A DNA stretch of 64,000 bases from Accumulibacter sp036625275. GTDB lineage: Bacteria > Pseudomonadota > Gammaproteobacteria > Burkholderiales > Rhodocyclaceae. The DNA lies in NCBI RefSeq assembly GCF_036625275.1, contig NZ_JAZKUD010000009.1:21942-85941 (forward strand), written 5' to 3'. Under the pieces are notes generated by a model. The model did no database searches. It had not been told where the DNA came from and saw only the letters and a list, made by a program, of their open reading frames with translations. How positions within the stretch are numbered: position 1 is the first letter of the stretch; each line of letters starts with the position of its first letter. Both the position numbers and the translations under genes were made by a program. This document shows positions 42,917-51,022 of the stretch, piece after piece.

Positions 42917-43162
42917 TCATGGCTGCCGATGGCTGCCGATGGCCCGCATCTCCTGGTCGAGTTCGACCTCTGCCACCCCGCGAATGGTTTTCAGCGTACC
43001 GATGGCAGCGCGCGCCACGCTGCCGGAAATGATGCCCACCGTGGGCAAGACGCCCGAAACCTGCATCCCGGCGAGGACCAGAGCATCCGCCACTGTTTGA
43101 ATCGATTCCAGATGCTGGTCATCAATCGTGACGATCACGGCGTCAAGCAGCTCTTCGTTCAT
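42917..43162 (-). CDS. Small I9-like (subtilisin propeptide/inhibitor-type) protein
   Basis: 81 residues from ATG 43162, chosen because GGAGGG lies 7 bases upstream; a longer reading adds five residues only. It starts MNEELLDAVIVTIDDQHLES and later has VLPTVGIISGSV and IRGVAEVELDQE. The pattern of a beta strand, helix, beta strand and a closing GVAEVE strand is like the I9 propeptide domain of subtilisins. Similar stand-alone proteins are sometimes labelled ketohydroxyglutarate aldolase, with no active-site support. It sits two genes downstream of the subtilisin on the same strand, so an inhibitor or chaperone of that protease is the favoured idea. Confidence 0.6.
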   Translation of the reverse strand: MNEELLDAVIVTIDDQHLESIQTVADALVLAGMQVSGVLPTVGIISGSVARAAIGTLKTIRGVAEVELDQEMRAIGSHRQP

Positions 43163-43192
43163 TTCACTTCCCTCCAACCCTCGGTCATACCC

Positions 43193-43420
43193 TTACTTGC
43201 GGTAGTAAACCTGCATAGCCTGACACAAGGAGGCGATCGTCGGCAAGTCGGCCGCCGACGATCGCACTGGTTTCTTCCCATGACCGGCTGACAAACCATG
43301 CGCCAGGGTGAAAAAATCCCTCGCATCGCTGCAAGGGAACTTCCCTCTGCCGATCAGGGCCATGACGACTACCCGCAGGGCCGCTTGCAAATCAGGCGAA
43401 GCGACCCTGCCTGGCCGCAT
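43193..43420 (-). CDS. Hypothetical 75-residue protein coupled to the subtilisin gene
   Basis: The ATG at 43420 shares bases with the subtilisin stop (TGATG), the usual arrangement for coupled translation. The product begins MRPGRVASPDLQAALRVVVM and ends AMQVYYRK. No signal peptide, no membrane helix and no recognised family. Codon usage looks like its neighbours. It fills most of the gap between the protease and the I9-like gene. It could be a chance frame; the overlap and position are the main support. Confidence 0.42.
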   Translation of the reverse strand: MRPGRVASPDLQAALRVVVMALIGRGKFPCSDARDFFTLAHGLSAGHGKKPVRSSAADLPTIASLCQAMQVYYRK

Positions 43421-44718
43421 CAGGGAAGCGGCGACTGCACCAGGCCGCTGCCGACGTCACTCGTCGGCAGCGGCAGACGAACCGCTCGTGAGGTGAGCAC
43501 CTGCCATAGTGCAGCGCCACGGTTGGCCGCCGACATCTGCGCCCACAGGGCCGCAACTCCGGCTACGTGCGGCGTCGCCATGCTGGTCCCGTTCCAGCTT
43601 GCATATCGTGTCGGCAGCTTGGTTGATGAATAGACGGCCACCCCTGGAGCGACCAGATCGACATTGGCGCCCGAAGCCGGTCCCGATCCACACGAGAACG
43701 ATGCCAGCCGAAGCCCATTGTCCACGGCGCCGACGGCCATGATTGACGGGCTGTTGGCTGGCTGCCCAACGGTGCCTGCAGACCGGTGGTTGCCCGCCGC
43801 AGCGACGATCAGGCATTTTTTCTGGAGCGCGCGACGACCCACGGTTTCGTAAGCGGTAGAAGGAGTCGGGGTGGTGTTGCCGAGCGACATGGAGATGACC
43901 TGACAGCCGCTATTGATCGCCCACTCCATACCCGCGATGATGCCCGCACTCGACCCGCTCCCGGAATTGCTCAAGACCTTGCCAGCGTAAATGGCTGCTT
44001 TCCAAGCAATTCCGTAGCGCCGGCCGCTGGCATCCTTGTATCCACAGGCGGTCCCAATGCAGTGGGTTCCGTGCCCGTGCCCGTCCTGGACGGCTTCCCC
44101 CGAGACGAAGGACTGCGTGACGATCCGCCGCCCTCGGAAATCAGGATGTTGCAGGTCCATGCCGGTATCGAGCACGGCCACTTTCATGGCGCTGCCCGTA
44201 CGCGACGAGTGGATCGCGCGCGTCGCTTTCAGACCCCAGGTCGATAATGCATCGTCAGCAAAGGTCGCCATGGCGCCCAATCGCTCCTCGGCGGCCATCG
44301 CCATGGCTTTTTGGTAGAGGTTGTCGACGGCATCCCGATAACCCTCCAGGTAAGCACCGGACAATGAACCGCTCTCGCCGATGGCGTAGAACATGCGCTC
44401 CGGTTCGATATCGAGAATCGCCCCGTCGCCGTCTTCTGCCTGTGCCGTCATCAGGCTGTTCAGGGCATCGGGATCAAGGGTGACCAGCGCAATTCCCAAG
44501 GTCGGAAAGACTGCTCCGCCTGCCCTCGCCACCTGTTCCATATCGATCGCCGAATCGGCGAAATCGGCTGCACTCGGCAGGCCAGCGACTGCAGCCCGCT
44601 TCTCGATCGTCCCCAGACCTTTGGCAACATCGTCTTCACGAAAAGTGATCAGATAACGCCCGGTCGTCTGCTCAGACTCGTTCGCACTGGCAGCCGAAAA
44701 TGTCGCTTGCTGTGACAT
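43420..44718 (-). CDS. Cytoplasmic subtilisin-like serine protease (peptidase S8)
   Basis: 432 residues from ATG 44718, preceded by AAGGAG at 6 bases. The catalytic triad is D184 (VAVLDTGMDLQHPD), H216 (GHGHGTHCIG) and S379 (WNGTSMATPHVAG). Oxyanion N310 lies in AAAGN. The N-terminal part has no signal peptide. Residues about 20-110 (GRYLITFRED ... GAILDIEPERM) look like a built-in I9 propeptide. About 70 residues of extra helix lie between that and the catalytic core. Absence of an export signal suggests intracellular action or non-classical export. The small coupled gene and the I9-like gene follow on the same strand. Confidence 0.9.
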   Translation of the reverse strand: MSQQATFSAASANESEQTTGRYLITFREDDVAKGLGTIEKRAAVAGLPSAADFADSAIDMEQVARAGGAVFPTLGIALVTLDPDALNSLMTAQAEDGDGAILDIEPERMFYAIGESGSLSGAYLEGYRDAVDNLYQKAMAMAAEERLGAMATFADDALSTWGLKATRAIHSSRTGSAMKVAVLDTGMDLQHPDFRGRRIVTQSFVSGEAVQDGHGHGTHCIGTACGYKDASGRRYGIAWKAAIYAGKVLSNSGSGSSAGIIAGMEWAINSGCQVISMSLGNTTPTPSTAYETVGRRALQKKCLIVAAAGNHRSAGTVGQPANSPSIMAVGAVDNGLRLASFSCGSGPASGANVDLVAPGVAVYSSTKLPTRYASWNGTSMATPHVAGVAALWAQMSAANRGAALWQVLTSRAVRLPLPTSDVGSGLVQSPLP

Positions 44719-44834
44719 GATTTTCTCCTTTCGAGGGATGGACAAGGAAACTCTCGACCGTTCCCGATCGGCGGCTCATCGCGAACTTGAGCAGCCTCCG
44801 GAGCGGCTCGATAAAGAACACTCAAGCTAATGCT

Positions 44835-44863
44835 TTAAAAGAGATTAGTTCACAGATTGACAA
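44835..44863 (-). promoter_or_regulatory. Probable sigma-70 promoter of the subtilisin cluster
   Basis: On the minus strand TTGTCA (44863-44858) and TTTTAA (44840-44835) are separated by 17 bases. They lie about 120 bases upstream of the protease start. The surrounding 44.81-44.88 kb patch is distinctly AT-rich. The rest of the 331-base gap (44719-45049) holds the ppa promoter and nothing else recognised. Confidence 0.45.
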
Positions 44864-45009
44864 ACTTCAAGGAAGCATCGGCCCCTGCCGCCCGGTCTGG
44901 AGCGTGATCATCGGAAAGGGGGAATCTGCCTTGCTGGCCAGCGACGTACGAGGTCGCCAGCCATACCGTGGCGATCGCGTCAGCGGTGACTGGCGTACCG
45001 ATAGACAGT

Positions 45010-45015
45010 TATAAT
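45010..45015 (+). promoter_or_regulatory. -10 element of the ppa promoter
   Basis: TATAAT sits 35 bases upstream of the ppa ATG. A weak GTGACT 18 bases before it could serve as -35. GTAGAGAG near 45032-45039 may be the ribosome site. Confidence 0.5.
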
Positions 45016-45049
45016 CACAGCTCCCGCAACCAGTAGAGAGATCACGCCA

Positions 45050-45598
45050 ATGGGCCTAGATCGCGTGCCGCCTGGCAAGGCACTCCCCAACGATTTCAAT
45101 GTCGTCATCGAGATTCCGATGCATTCCGATCCAGTGAAATACGAAGTGGACAAGGAGAGCGGCGCGGTCTTCGTCGATCGTTTCATGTCCACTGCCATGC
45201 ACTACCCTTGCAACTATGGCTACATCCCGCACACCATTGCCGGCGACGGTGATCCGGTCGATGTGCTGGTGGTGAGCCAGTTTGCGCTACCCCCCGGCGT
45301 GGTCGTGCGCTGCCGCCCGATCGGCATGCTGGCGATGGAAGACGAGGCCGGGCCGGATGCCAAGCTGCTGGCTGTCCCGGTCGATAGTCTGACGTCGATG
45401 TATCGTGACATCGAATCGCCGCGCGATTTTCCGCAGGTCATTCTTGACCAGATCTCGCACTTTTTTGCCCATTACAAGGATCTCGAACGTGGCAAATTTG
45501 TCAAGGTCGCAGGCTGGCTCGGCAGTGACGAAGCCAAGAAGGAAATCATCGACGGTGTCAGGGCCTACGCGAACGCCAAAGAGAAGCCGGCATTCTGA
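45050..45598 (+). CDS. ppa: Inorganic pyrophosphatase, family I
   Basis: 182 residues. It hydrolyses pyrophosphate to two phosphates in the cytoplasm, driving biosynthesis. The signature DGDPVD (D66, D68, D71) binds the catalytic metals. IEIPMHSDPVKYEVDKE, HYPCNYGYIP and KDLERGKFVKV are also characteristic. It is monocistronic with its own promoter. In a polyphosphate-metabolising organism its level would matter for phosphate balance, but nothing in the sequence shows special regulation. Confidence 0.96.
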   Translation: MGLDRVPPGKALPNDFNVVIEIPMHSDPVKYEVDKESGAVFVDRFMSTAMHYPCNYGYIPHTIAGDGDPVDVLVVSQFALPPGVVVRCRPIGMLAMEDEAGPDAKLLAVPVDSLTSMYRDIESPRDFPQVILDQISHFFAHYKDLERGKFVKVAGWLGSDEAKKEIIDGVRAYANAKEKPAF

Positions 45599-45619
45599 AC
45601 CTCTCTGAACGATTCCACT

Positions 45620-45643
45620 GCGCACGCCGACTGGCGTGTGCGC
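45620..45643 (+). terminator. Possible ppa terminator hairpin
   Basis: GCGCACGCC, loop GACT, then GGCGTGTGCGC forms an imperfect stem 21 bases after the ppa stop, followed by CCCCTTT. The U-tract is poor, so the call is tentative. It also lies just ahead of nadE. Confidence 0.35.
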
Positions 45644-45668
45644 GCCCCTTTGGCGGGTACCTGCTCTC

Positions 45669-47279
45669 ATGTCCCTGAAAATTGCGATTGCCCAGATCAA
45701 TGTCACCGTCGGTGACTTCGCCGGTAACCGTGAACGCATCGTCGATTTTGCCGAACGCGCCCGGCGACAGGGCGCTGACCTGCTGCTGACGCCGGAGTTG
45801 GCGCTCTGCGGTTACCCGCCTGAGGATCTGCTGCTGCGCGACGACTTCTGCGCTGCCTGCGACCGCGAACTGACGACCCTGGCCGCCAGCCTGCCTGGCA
45901 TCGCGCTGCTCGTGGGACACCCGGAGAAACGTGGTCCACGCTGTTACAACGCGGCGACACTGATTGACGACGGCAGGCGGGTCGCCACCTATTACAAACA
46001 GCGGCTACCGAGCTACGAGGTGTTCGACGAGGAGCGCTATTTCGACTCCGGTGACGCCCCCTGTATCCTGACGATCAAGGGCGTTCGCTGCGGCGTGAAT
46101 ATCTGCGCCGATGTCTGGGAAGCCGGTGCGGCCGATCTGGCCCGACAGGCTGGCGCCGAGATCCTGCTGGTCCTCAACGCCTCGCCTTATCATATCGGCA
46201 AACGCGAGCGGCGCACCGAAGTCCTGCGTCAGCGCACTGCCAGCACCGGCCTGCCGGTGGTGTACGCGAATCTGGCCGGCGGACAGGACGAACTGGTCTT
46301 TGACGGAGGCTCGTTCGTACTGGACTCACAAGGTGCGCTCTGCTGCCAGTGGGCACAGTTCGAGGAGGCTCTGGGCATCGTTGACTTCGTCGATGGCCAG
46401 CCGCAGCCAGGCACCATCGTTCCGGCGCCGTGCCTCGAAGCCGAGGTCTATCAGGCCCTGCTCCTCGGAGTCCGCGATTACCTCGGCAAGAACGGCTTTC
46501 CCGGCGCCATCATCGGCCTGTCGGGTGGCATCGACTCGGCGCTGACCCTGTGCATCGCGGTCGACGCACTGGGTGCCGACAAGGTCCGTGCGGTGATGAT
46601 GCCTTCTCCATACACCGCCGAAATCAGCCTCTCGGACTCGCGCGAGATGGTCCGCCTGCTTGGCGTACGCTACGACGAAATCGCCATCGAACCGGCGATG
46701 CAGACGCTCGGCGGCATGCTCGACAAGCAGTTCGCCGGCCTGCCGGCCGATACCACCGAAGAAAACCTGCAGGCCAGGATTCGCGGCATGGTCCTGATGG
46801 CCATCTCGAACAAGACCGGTTCGCTGGTACTGACCACCGGCAACAAATCGGAAATGGCCGTCGGTTACTGCACGCTCTACGGCGACATGGCCGGCGGCTT
46901 CGCGGTGATCAAGGACATAGCCAAGACACTGGTTTACCGTCTCGCGCGCTGGCGCAATACCGTCGCCTACGCCATTCCCGAACGGATCATCGACCGTCCG
47001 CCATCGGCCGAGTTGAAACCCGACCAGACCGATCAGGATAGTCTGCCACCTTACGAAGTGCTCGACGCCATCGTCGAAGCGTATATGGAGAAGGATCTCA
47101 GTCCGCGTGCCATCATTGCCCGTGGTCATGCCGAAGCCGATGTACGCCGTGTCGTGCATCTGCTCAAGGTCAGCGAATACAAGCGACGGCAGGCGCCGGT
47201 CGGCATCCGTGTCACGCAGCGCGGTTTCGGGAAGGATTGGCGCTATCCGATCACCAACCGCTACCGCGACCTCTACTGA
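45669..47279 (+). CDS. nadE: Glutamine-dependent NAD+ synthetase
   Basis: 536 residues from ATG 45669; an upstream in-frame ATG adds eleven residues without similarity. The N-terminal nitrilase-like glutaminase domain (KIAIAQINVTVGDF at the start, LLTPELALCGYPPEDLL, CGVNICADVWE with the nucleophile Cys) delivers ammonia. The C-terminal synthetase has the P-loop GLSGGIDSALT near residue 284, TGNKSEMAVGYCTLYGDMAGGFA (given as TGNKSEMAVGY and GDMAGGFA) and RPPSAELKPDQTDQDSLPPY-type elements. It makes NAD+ from nicotinate adenine dinucleotide. A strong hairpin and glnB follow. Confidence 0.95.
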   Translation: MSLKIAIAQINVTVGDFAGNRERIVDFAERARRQGADLLLTPELALCGYPPEDLLLRDDFCAACDRELTTLAASLPGIALLVGHPEKRGPRCYNAATLIDDGRRVATYYKQRLPSYEVFDEERYFDSGDAPCILTIKGVRCGVNICADVWEAGAADLARQAGAEILLVLNASPYHIGKRERRTEVLRQRTASTGLPVVYANLAGGQDELVFDGGSFVLDSQGALCCQWAQFEEALGIVDFVDGQPQPGTIVPAPCLEAEVYQALLLGVRDYLGKNGFPGAIIGLSGGIDSALTLCIAVDALGADKVRAVMMPSPYTAEISLSDSREMVRLLGVRYDEIAIEPAMQTLGGMLDKQFAGLPADTTEENLQARIRGMVLMAISNKTGSLVLTTGNKSEMAVGYCTLYGDMAGGFAVIKDIAKTLVYRLARWRNTVAYAIPERIIDRPPSAELKPDQTDQDSLPPYEVLDAIVEAYMEKDLSPRAIIARGHAEADVRRVVHLLKVSEYKRRQAPVGIRVTQRGFGKDWRYPITNRYRDLY

Positions 47280-47280
47280 T

Positions 47281-47315
47281 GGCGTTCGCAAGTCTACTGA
47301 TCACTTGCGAACGCC
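47281..47315. terminator. Perfect hairpin between nadE and glnB
   Basis: GGCGTTCGCAAGT (47281-47293) and ACTTGCGAACGCC (47303-47315) form a 13-bp perfect stem with a 9-base loop, starting two bases after the nadE stop. There is no U-run after it, so it may be a Rho-assisted stop or RNA-stability element. Its right arm overlaps a possible glnB -35 (TTGCGA, 47305-47310), with TACGAT at 47326-47331. A regulatory operator is therefore another option. Confidence 0.5.
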
Positions 47316-47361
47316 TGATTTCTGATACGATTTCCTTACGATCTTCCCTGGAGCAGAGGCC

Positions 47362-47700
47362 ATGAAAAAAATTGAAGCGATCATCAAACCATTCAAGCTC
47401 GACGAAGTCCGCGAGGCACTGTCGGAAATTGGCGTTACCGGACTCACCGTCACCGAGGTCAAGGGCTTTGGCCGCCAGAAAGGCCACACCGAACTCTATC
47501 GCGGAGCGGAATACGTGGTCGATTTTCTGCCCAAGGTCAAGATCGAGATTGTCGTTTCCGACAGCGCGGTCGACAACGCCATCGACGCCATCGTCAAGGC
47601 TGCGCGTACCGGCAAGATTGGTGACGGCAAGATCTTCGTCAGCACCGTCGATCAGGTCGTGCGCATCCGCACCGGCGAACTCGACGAGTCTGCGATCTAA
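47362..47700 (+). CDS. glnB: Nitrogen regulatory protein PII
   Basis: 112 residues, the standard PII length. The T-loop has Y51 in YRGAEYVVDF, the uridylylation site. The B-loop is TGKIGDGKIFV and the C-loop signature is also intact. It senses ATP/ADP and 2-oxoglutarate and controls glutamine synthetase and NtrB or AmtB. It is not followed by amtB, favouring glnB over glnK. Its stop codon TAA forms the first bases of a composite-repeat copy that is broken by an IS3 element. Confidence 0.95.
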   Translation: MKKIEAIIKPFKLDEVREALSEIGVTGLTVTEVKGFGRQKGHTELYRGAEYVVDFLPKVKIEIVVSDSAVDNAIDAIVKAARTGKIGDGKIFVSTVDQVVRIRTGELDESAI

Positions 47701-47735
47701 CGGTCATGACTTTTCCAGGCCCCCGATCATGAAAG
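47699..47735 (+). repeat. Composite palindromic repeat, module 1 interrupted by IS3
   Basis: The left 37 bases of module 1 run from AACGGTCATGACTTTTCCAG to GATCATGAAAG. They stop exactly where the IS3 terminus TGAGCTTCCC begins. The expected remainder (TCATGACCGTT) is not found on the other side of the element. Confidence 0.8.
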
Positions 47736-47774
47736 TGAGCTTCCCTCGGTTTTTCGTCTGCCAAAGGGTAGGTT

Positions 47775-48665
47775 TCATGCGACCAGTTTTCCTTCCTGTT
47801 GCCCGCTGAGCCAAGCCGCCAGGAACTGCGTTGGCGACTTGTAGCCGAGGGTCGAATGCTGCCGTTTTCTGTTGTAAAAGACCTCGATGTATTCAAAGGC
47901 CGCAGCTTTGATCCCGGCGTGTGTGGCGTAGCGAACGCCATGGACCCGCTCGTTTTTGAAGCGGTTGAACCCGCTCTCCGTCGGTGCGTTATCCCAGCGG
48001 TTCCCTTTTCGGCTCATCGAGCAAATCATGCCGTATTCCTTGAGCTTGTCCTGAAACGCGTGACTGGCGTACTGGCTTCCCCGGTCGGAGTGGTGCAGCA
48101 GCCCCGGCGCTGGTTTCTTGCGGAACCAGGCCAGGGTCAGCGCATCGGTCACGATGTCCGCGGTCATGCGGGGCTTGAGCGACCAGCCGACGACTTCGCG
48201 GTTGAACAGGTCGAGCACGATGGCCAGGTAGAGCCAACCTTCATCTGTCCACAGATACGTGATGTCCGACGTCCAGACTTGATTCGGCGCCGCCGGGGTG
48301 AAGTTTCTGGAGAGAAGGTTCTCTGCTACTGGCAGACCATGCCTGGAGTCCGTCGTGACCTGGTAGCGCCGCTTGTGGCGGGCGCGGATGCCGTTGTCGC
48401 GCATCAGCCGTTCGACCCGTTCCTGACTGGCCGAGAAGCCTCGGGTGCGCAACTCGCGCGTCATGCGCGGGCTGCCGTAGGCTCCTTTGAGTTCGACATG
48501 AATCGAGCAGATCAGCGCCAGCATCTGGCGGTCGGTCAGGCGCTGACGATCCGGCCTGCCGCCACGCTTCCAGGCACGATAGCCGCTGATGCTGACATCG
48601 AGCACGTCGCACATTTCGGTCAGTGCAAACGCATTTCCCTGCCCGGCAATCCAGGCGTCCTTCAC
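47775..48665 (-). CDS. IS3-family transposase OrfB (DDE integrase core)
   Basis: 296 residues if begun at GTG 48665, overlapping the orfA stop; in practice it is probably made as an OrfAB fusion. HTH_21-type region ALICSIHVELKGAYGSPRM precedes the catalytic core. The acidic residues are in WTSDITYLW, HHSDRGSQYAS and DNAPTESGFNRFKNE. It ends RKRQHSTLGYKSP and KLVA. It appears intact. Confidence 0.9.
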   Translation of the reverse strand: MKDAWIAGQGNAFALTEMCDVLDVSISGYRAWKRGGRPDRQRLTDRQMLALICSIHVELKGAYGSPRMTRELRTRGFSASQERVERLMRDNGIRARHKRRYQVTTDSRHGLPVAENLLSRNFTPAAPNQVWTSDITYLWTDEGWLYLAIVLDLFNREVVGWSLKPRMTADIVTDALTLAWFRKKPAPGLLHHSDRGSQYASHAFQDKLKEYGMICSMSRKGNRWDNAPTESGFNRFKNERVHGVRYATHAGIKAAAFEYIEVFYNRKRQHSTLGYKSPTQFLAAWLSGQQEGKLVA

Positions 48666-48952
48666 AGCACATCCCTTGCGAAGGACGCCGTCGCTTTTTT
48701 GAGGATTTCGTTCTCCCGCTTGAGACGGCCATTTTCGGCTCGCAGCCTGGAGAGCTCCCTCTCTTCGGGTGTGACCACTCTGCTCCCCGCTCCATTGAGC
48801 TGGCCTTCTGCTGACGCTGTTATCCCGTGACGCAAGGTCTGGTCGCCCAGCCCAAGTTCCTTGACCACGGCACGGATGCTCTGACCATCCTTGACCCGTT
48901 TGACCGCCAGTTCCTTGAATTCGGTCGTATCGGCTTGCTTCGGTATCTTCAT
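48662..48952 (-). CDS. IS3-family transposase OrfA with programmed frameshift site
   Basis: 96 residues. An N-terminal helix-turn-helix (FKELAVKRVKDGQSIRAVVK, then LGLGDQTLR) is followed by a leucine-zipper (ELSRLRAENGRLKRENEILK). A run of six A on the minus strand (48700-48695, A AAA AAG) lies in the codons for LKKAT. This is the standard -1 slippage site that makes OrfAB. Confidence 0.9.
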   Translation of the reverse strand: MKIPKQADTTEFKELAVKRVKDGQSIRAVVKELGLGDQTLRHGITASAEGQLNGAGSRVVTPEERELSRLRAENGRLKRENEILKKATASFARDVL

Positions 48953-49229
48953 GTCTTGCCTTCCAAAAGTGACTCAATTTTAGGTCACCCTGGGCAGACG
49001 AAATTTCGGGGGAAGCTCACTTCCACGCGCTGACTCTGACTTTCCAAGGCCACGCCCCTCAGCCACGCTTCGTTTGAAATCCAACGCCAGATCACGAGCG
49101 ACTACCTGAGGAGTTACTGGGATTGTTTGTCAATTCGGGGCGCATGGCTTGCAGTATACTGGGGTCGTTGCCGCGGCTTTCCGATCCGCGGCCTGTGCTC
49201 ACACCTCTTTACTTTCCCGGGACTCCATC

Positions 49230-50876
49230 ATGTTGCAGAAGTCTGCCTCTTTCCCTGGTATTCAGGGCCCGATCGTGACGATCGTCATGGACGGCTACGG
49301 CATTGCCAAATCCGATGTCGGCAGTGCGATTGCGGCTGCCAGAAAGCCGACCCTCGATCATCTTTTCGCCAACCACCCGAACATCACTTTGCGCGCCCAT
49401 GGCACCGCTGTCGGCATGCCTTCCGACGAAGACATGGGCAATTCCGAGGTCGGCCACAATGCCATCGGTGCCGGTCAGGTCTACAGCCAGGGCGCATCGC
49501 TGGTCGCTGACGCCATTGCCTCCGGCTCGATATGGCAAGGCGCTGCCTGGCAGCAGATCATTGCCGGAGCCAAGGCTGGCCGTGGAGTGATTCACTTCAT
49601 CGGCCTGTTTTCCGACGGCAATGTGCACAGCCACATCGATCACTTACGGGCGATGATCCTGCGCGCCAGAGAGGAAGGCGTGCCGGTGGTGCGGATTCAC
49701 ATTCTGATCGACGGGCGTGACGTTCCCGAGACCAGCGCGCTCGAATACGTGCTGCCTTTCGAGGCCTTCCTCGCAGAAATCAGCCGCGATGGCTTCGATG
49801 CCTGTATTGCCTCGGGCGGTGGCCGCATGAACATCACCATGGACCGCTACGAAGCGAACTGGAGCATGGTCGAGAAAGGTTGGCAAACGCATGTTCTTGG
49901 CAACGGCGAGCAGTACGAGAGCGCATCGGCAGCCGTGCAGGCACTGCGCGTCAAGTTGCCGGGAACGATTGACCAGGATCTGCCTGCGTTCGTCATTGCC
50001 AGTGATGGCCGACCCATCGGGACCATCGAGGATGGCGATTCGGTGATCTTTTTCAACTTCCGCGGTGATCGCGCGATCGAGATCACGCGTGCTTTCGAAG
50101 AAGCGGGTTTCGACAAGTTCAATCGCGTCCGCATGCCCCGCGTGACCTATGCCGGTATGCTCCAATACGACGGTGACCTCAAGCTCCCCAAGCGCTTCCT
50201 GGTCGATCCGCCGGCCATCCTCGATACCATGGGCGAGTGGTTTGCCAAATCCGGCATTACCCAGTTTGCCTGTTCCGAAACGCAAAAATTCGGACACGTG
50301 ACCTATTTCTGGAATGGCAACCGCTCAAATAAATTTGACGGCGAGACCTACCAGGAAGTGCCCAGCGACGTAGTACCCTTCGAACAGAGACCATGGATGA
50401 AGGCTGCAGAGATTGCCGACGCCATGATCGAAGCCCTGCAGAGCGGCCAGTACCGGACCTTGCGCTGCAATTTTGCGAATGGCGACATGGTTGGCCACAC
50501 AGGCAGTTTCCGTGCGGCAACCATGGCCATCGAGGCCGTGGATCTGCAACTGGCGCGCATCCTGCCGGTCGTCAAGGCGCTCGGTGGCGTGGCGCTGATT
50601 ACCGCTGACCACGGAAACGCCGACGAAATGTACGAAATCGACAAGAAGACCAGGCAACCGGCACAGAACCCGGACGGATCGTTCAAGGCCAAGACCTCGC
50701 ACACCCTCAATCCGGTACCGTTCATCCTTTATGACGCAGTCACTGGCGGCAAGCTGGGCCTCAGACCGTTGCCCGGCGCTGGTCTGTCGAACATCGCCGC
50801 GACGATCACCCACCTGCTCGGCTTTGAGAAGCACGCCAAGTGGGATGAAAGCCTGCTGGAGGTCGGACAGGGATAA
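49230..50876 (+). CDS. gpmI: 2,3-bisphosphoglycerate-independent phosphoglycerate mutase
   Basis: 548 residues from ATG 49230. Alkaline-phosphatase-type fold with two Mn ions: TIVMDGYGIAKSD supplies the first Asp, S72 in MGNSEVGHNAIGAG is the phosphoserine nucleophile, and TADHGNADEM gives more metal ligands. NFRGDRAIEITRAF is also typical. It interconverts 3- and 2-phosphoglycerate in glycolysis and gluconeogenesis. TATACT at 49155-49160 is a plausible -10. The 210-base gap to the IS3 element holds nothing else recognised. Confidence 0.95.
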   Translation: MLQKSASFPGIQGPIVTIVMDGYGIAKSDVGSAIAAARKPTLDHLFANHPNITLRAHGTAVGMPSDEDMGNSEVGHNAIGAGQVYSQGASLVADAIASGSIWQGAAWQQIIAGAKAGRGVIHFIGLFSDGNVHSHIDHLRAMILRAREEGVPVVRIHILIDGRDVPETSALEYVLPFEAFLAEISRDGFDACIASGGGRMNITMDRYEANWSMVEKGWQTHVLGNGEQYESASAAVQALRVKLPGTIDQDLPAFVIASDGRPIGTIEDGDSVIFFNFRGDRAIEITRAFEEAGFDKFNRVRMPRVTYAGMLQYDGDLKLPKRFLVDPPAILDTMGEWFAKSGITQFACSETQKFGHVTYFWNGNRSNKFDGETYQEVPSDVVPFEQRPWMKAAEIADAMIEALQSGQYRTLRCNFANGDMVGHTGSFRAATMAIEAVDLQLARILPVVKALGGVALITADHGNADEMYEIDKKTRQPAQNPDGSFKAKTSHTLNPVPFILYDAVTGGKLGLRPLPGAGLSNIAATITHLLGFEKHAKWDESLLEVGQG

Positions 50877-51022
50877 AAGCTCAGGAAAGACCAGGCGGCG
50901 CCGGGGAAACCCACGGCGCCCAGGGGTGCGAGCGGACAGGTACCCGGTATCCAGGGAGCCCGCACCCTTGGGATAATTGCAGTGCCGCAACGGCAATACC
51001 TTCGTCATTGATGGAGAATTCG

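Larger units (their letters stand above)
47736..49019 (-). mobile_element. Complete IS3-family element (1284 bp)
   Basis: Inverted termini TGAGCTTCCCTCGGTTTTTC (left) and, on the opposite strand at the right end, TGAGCTTCCCCCGAAATTTC, continuing with GTCTGCC on both sides. The ends follow the TG...CA rule. It contains overlapping orfA and orfB with an A-rich slippery site. Left flank is module 1 of the composite palindrome. No clear target duplication is seen (AAG at left, CTT at right). Confidence 0.88.
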
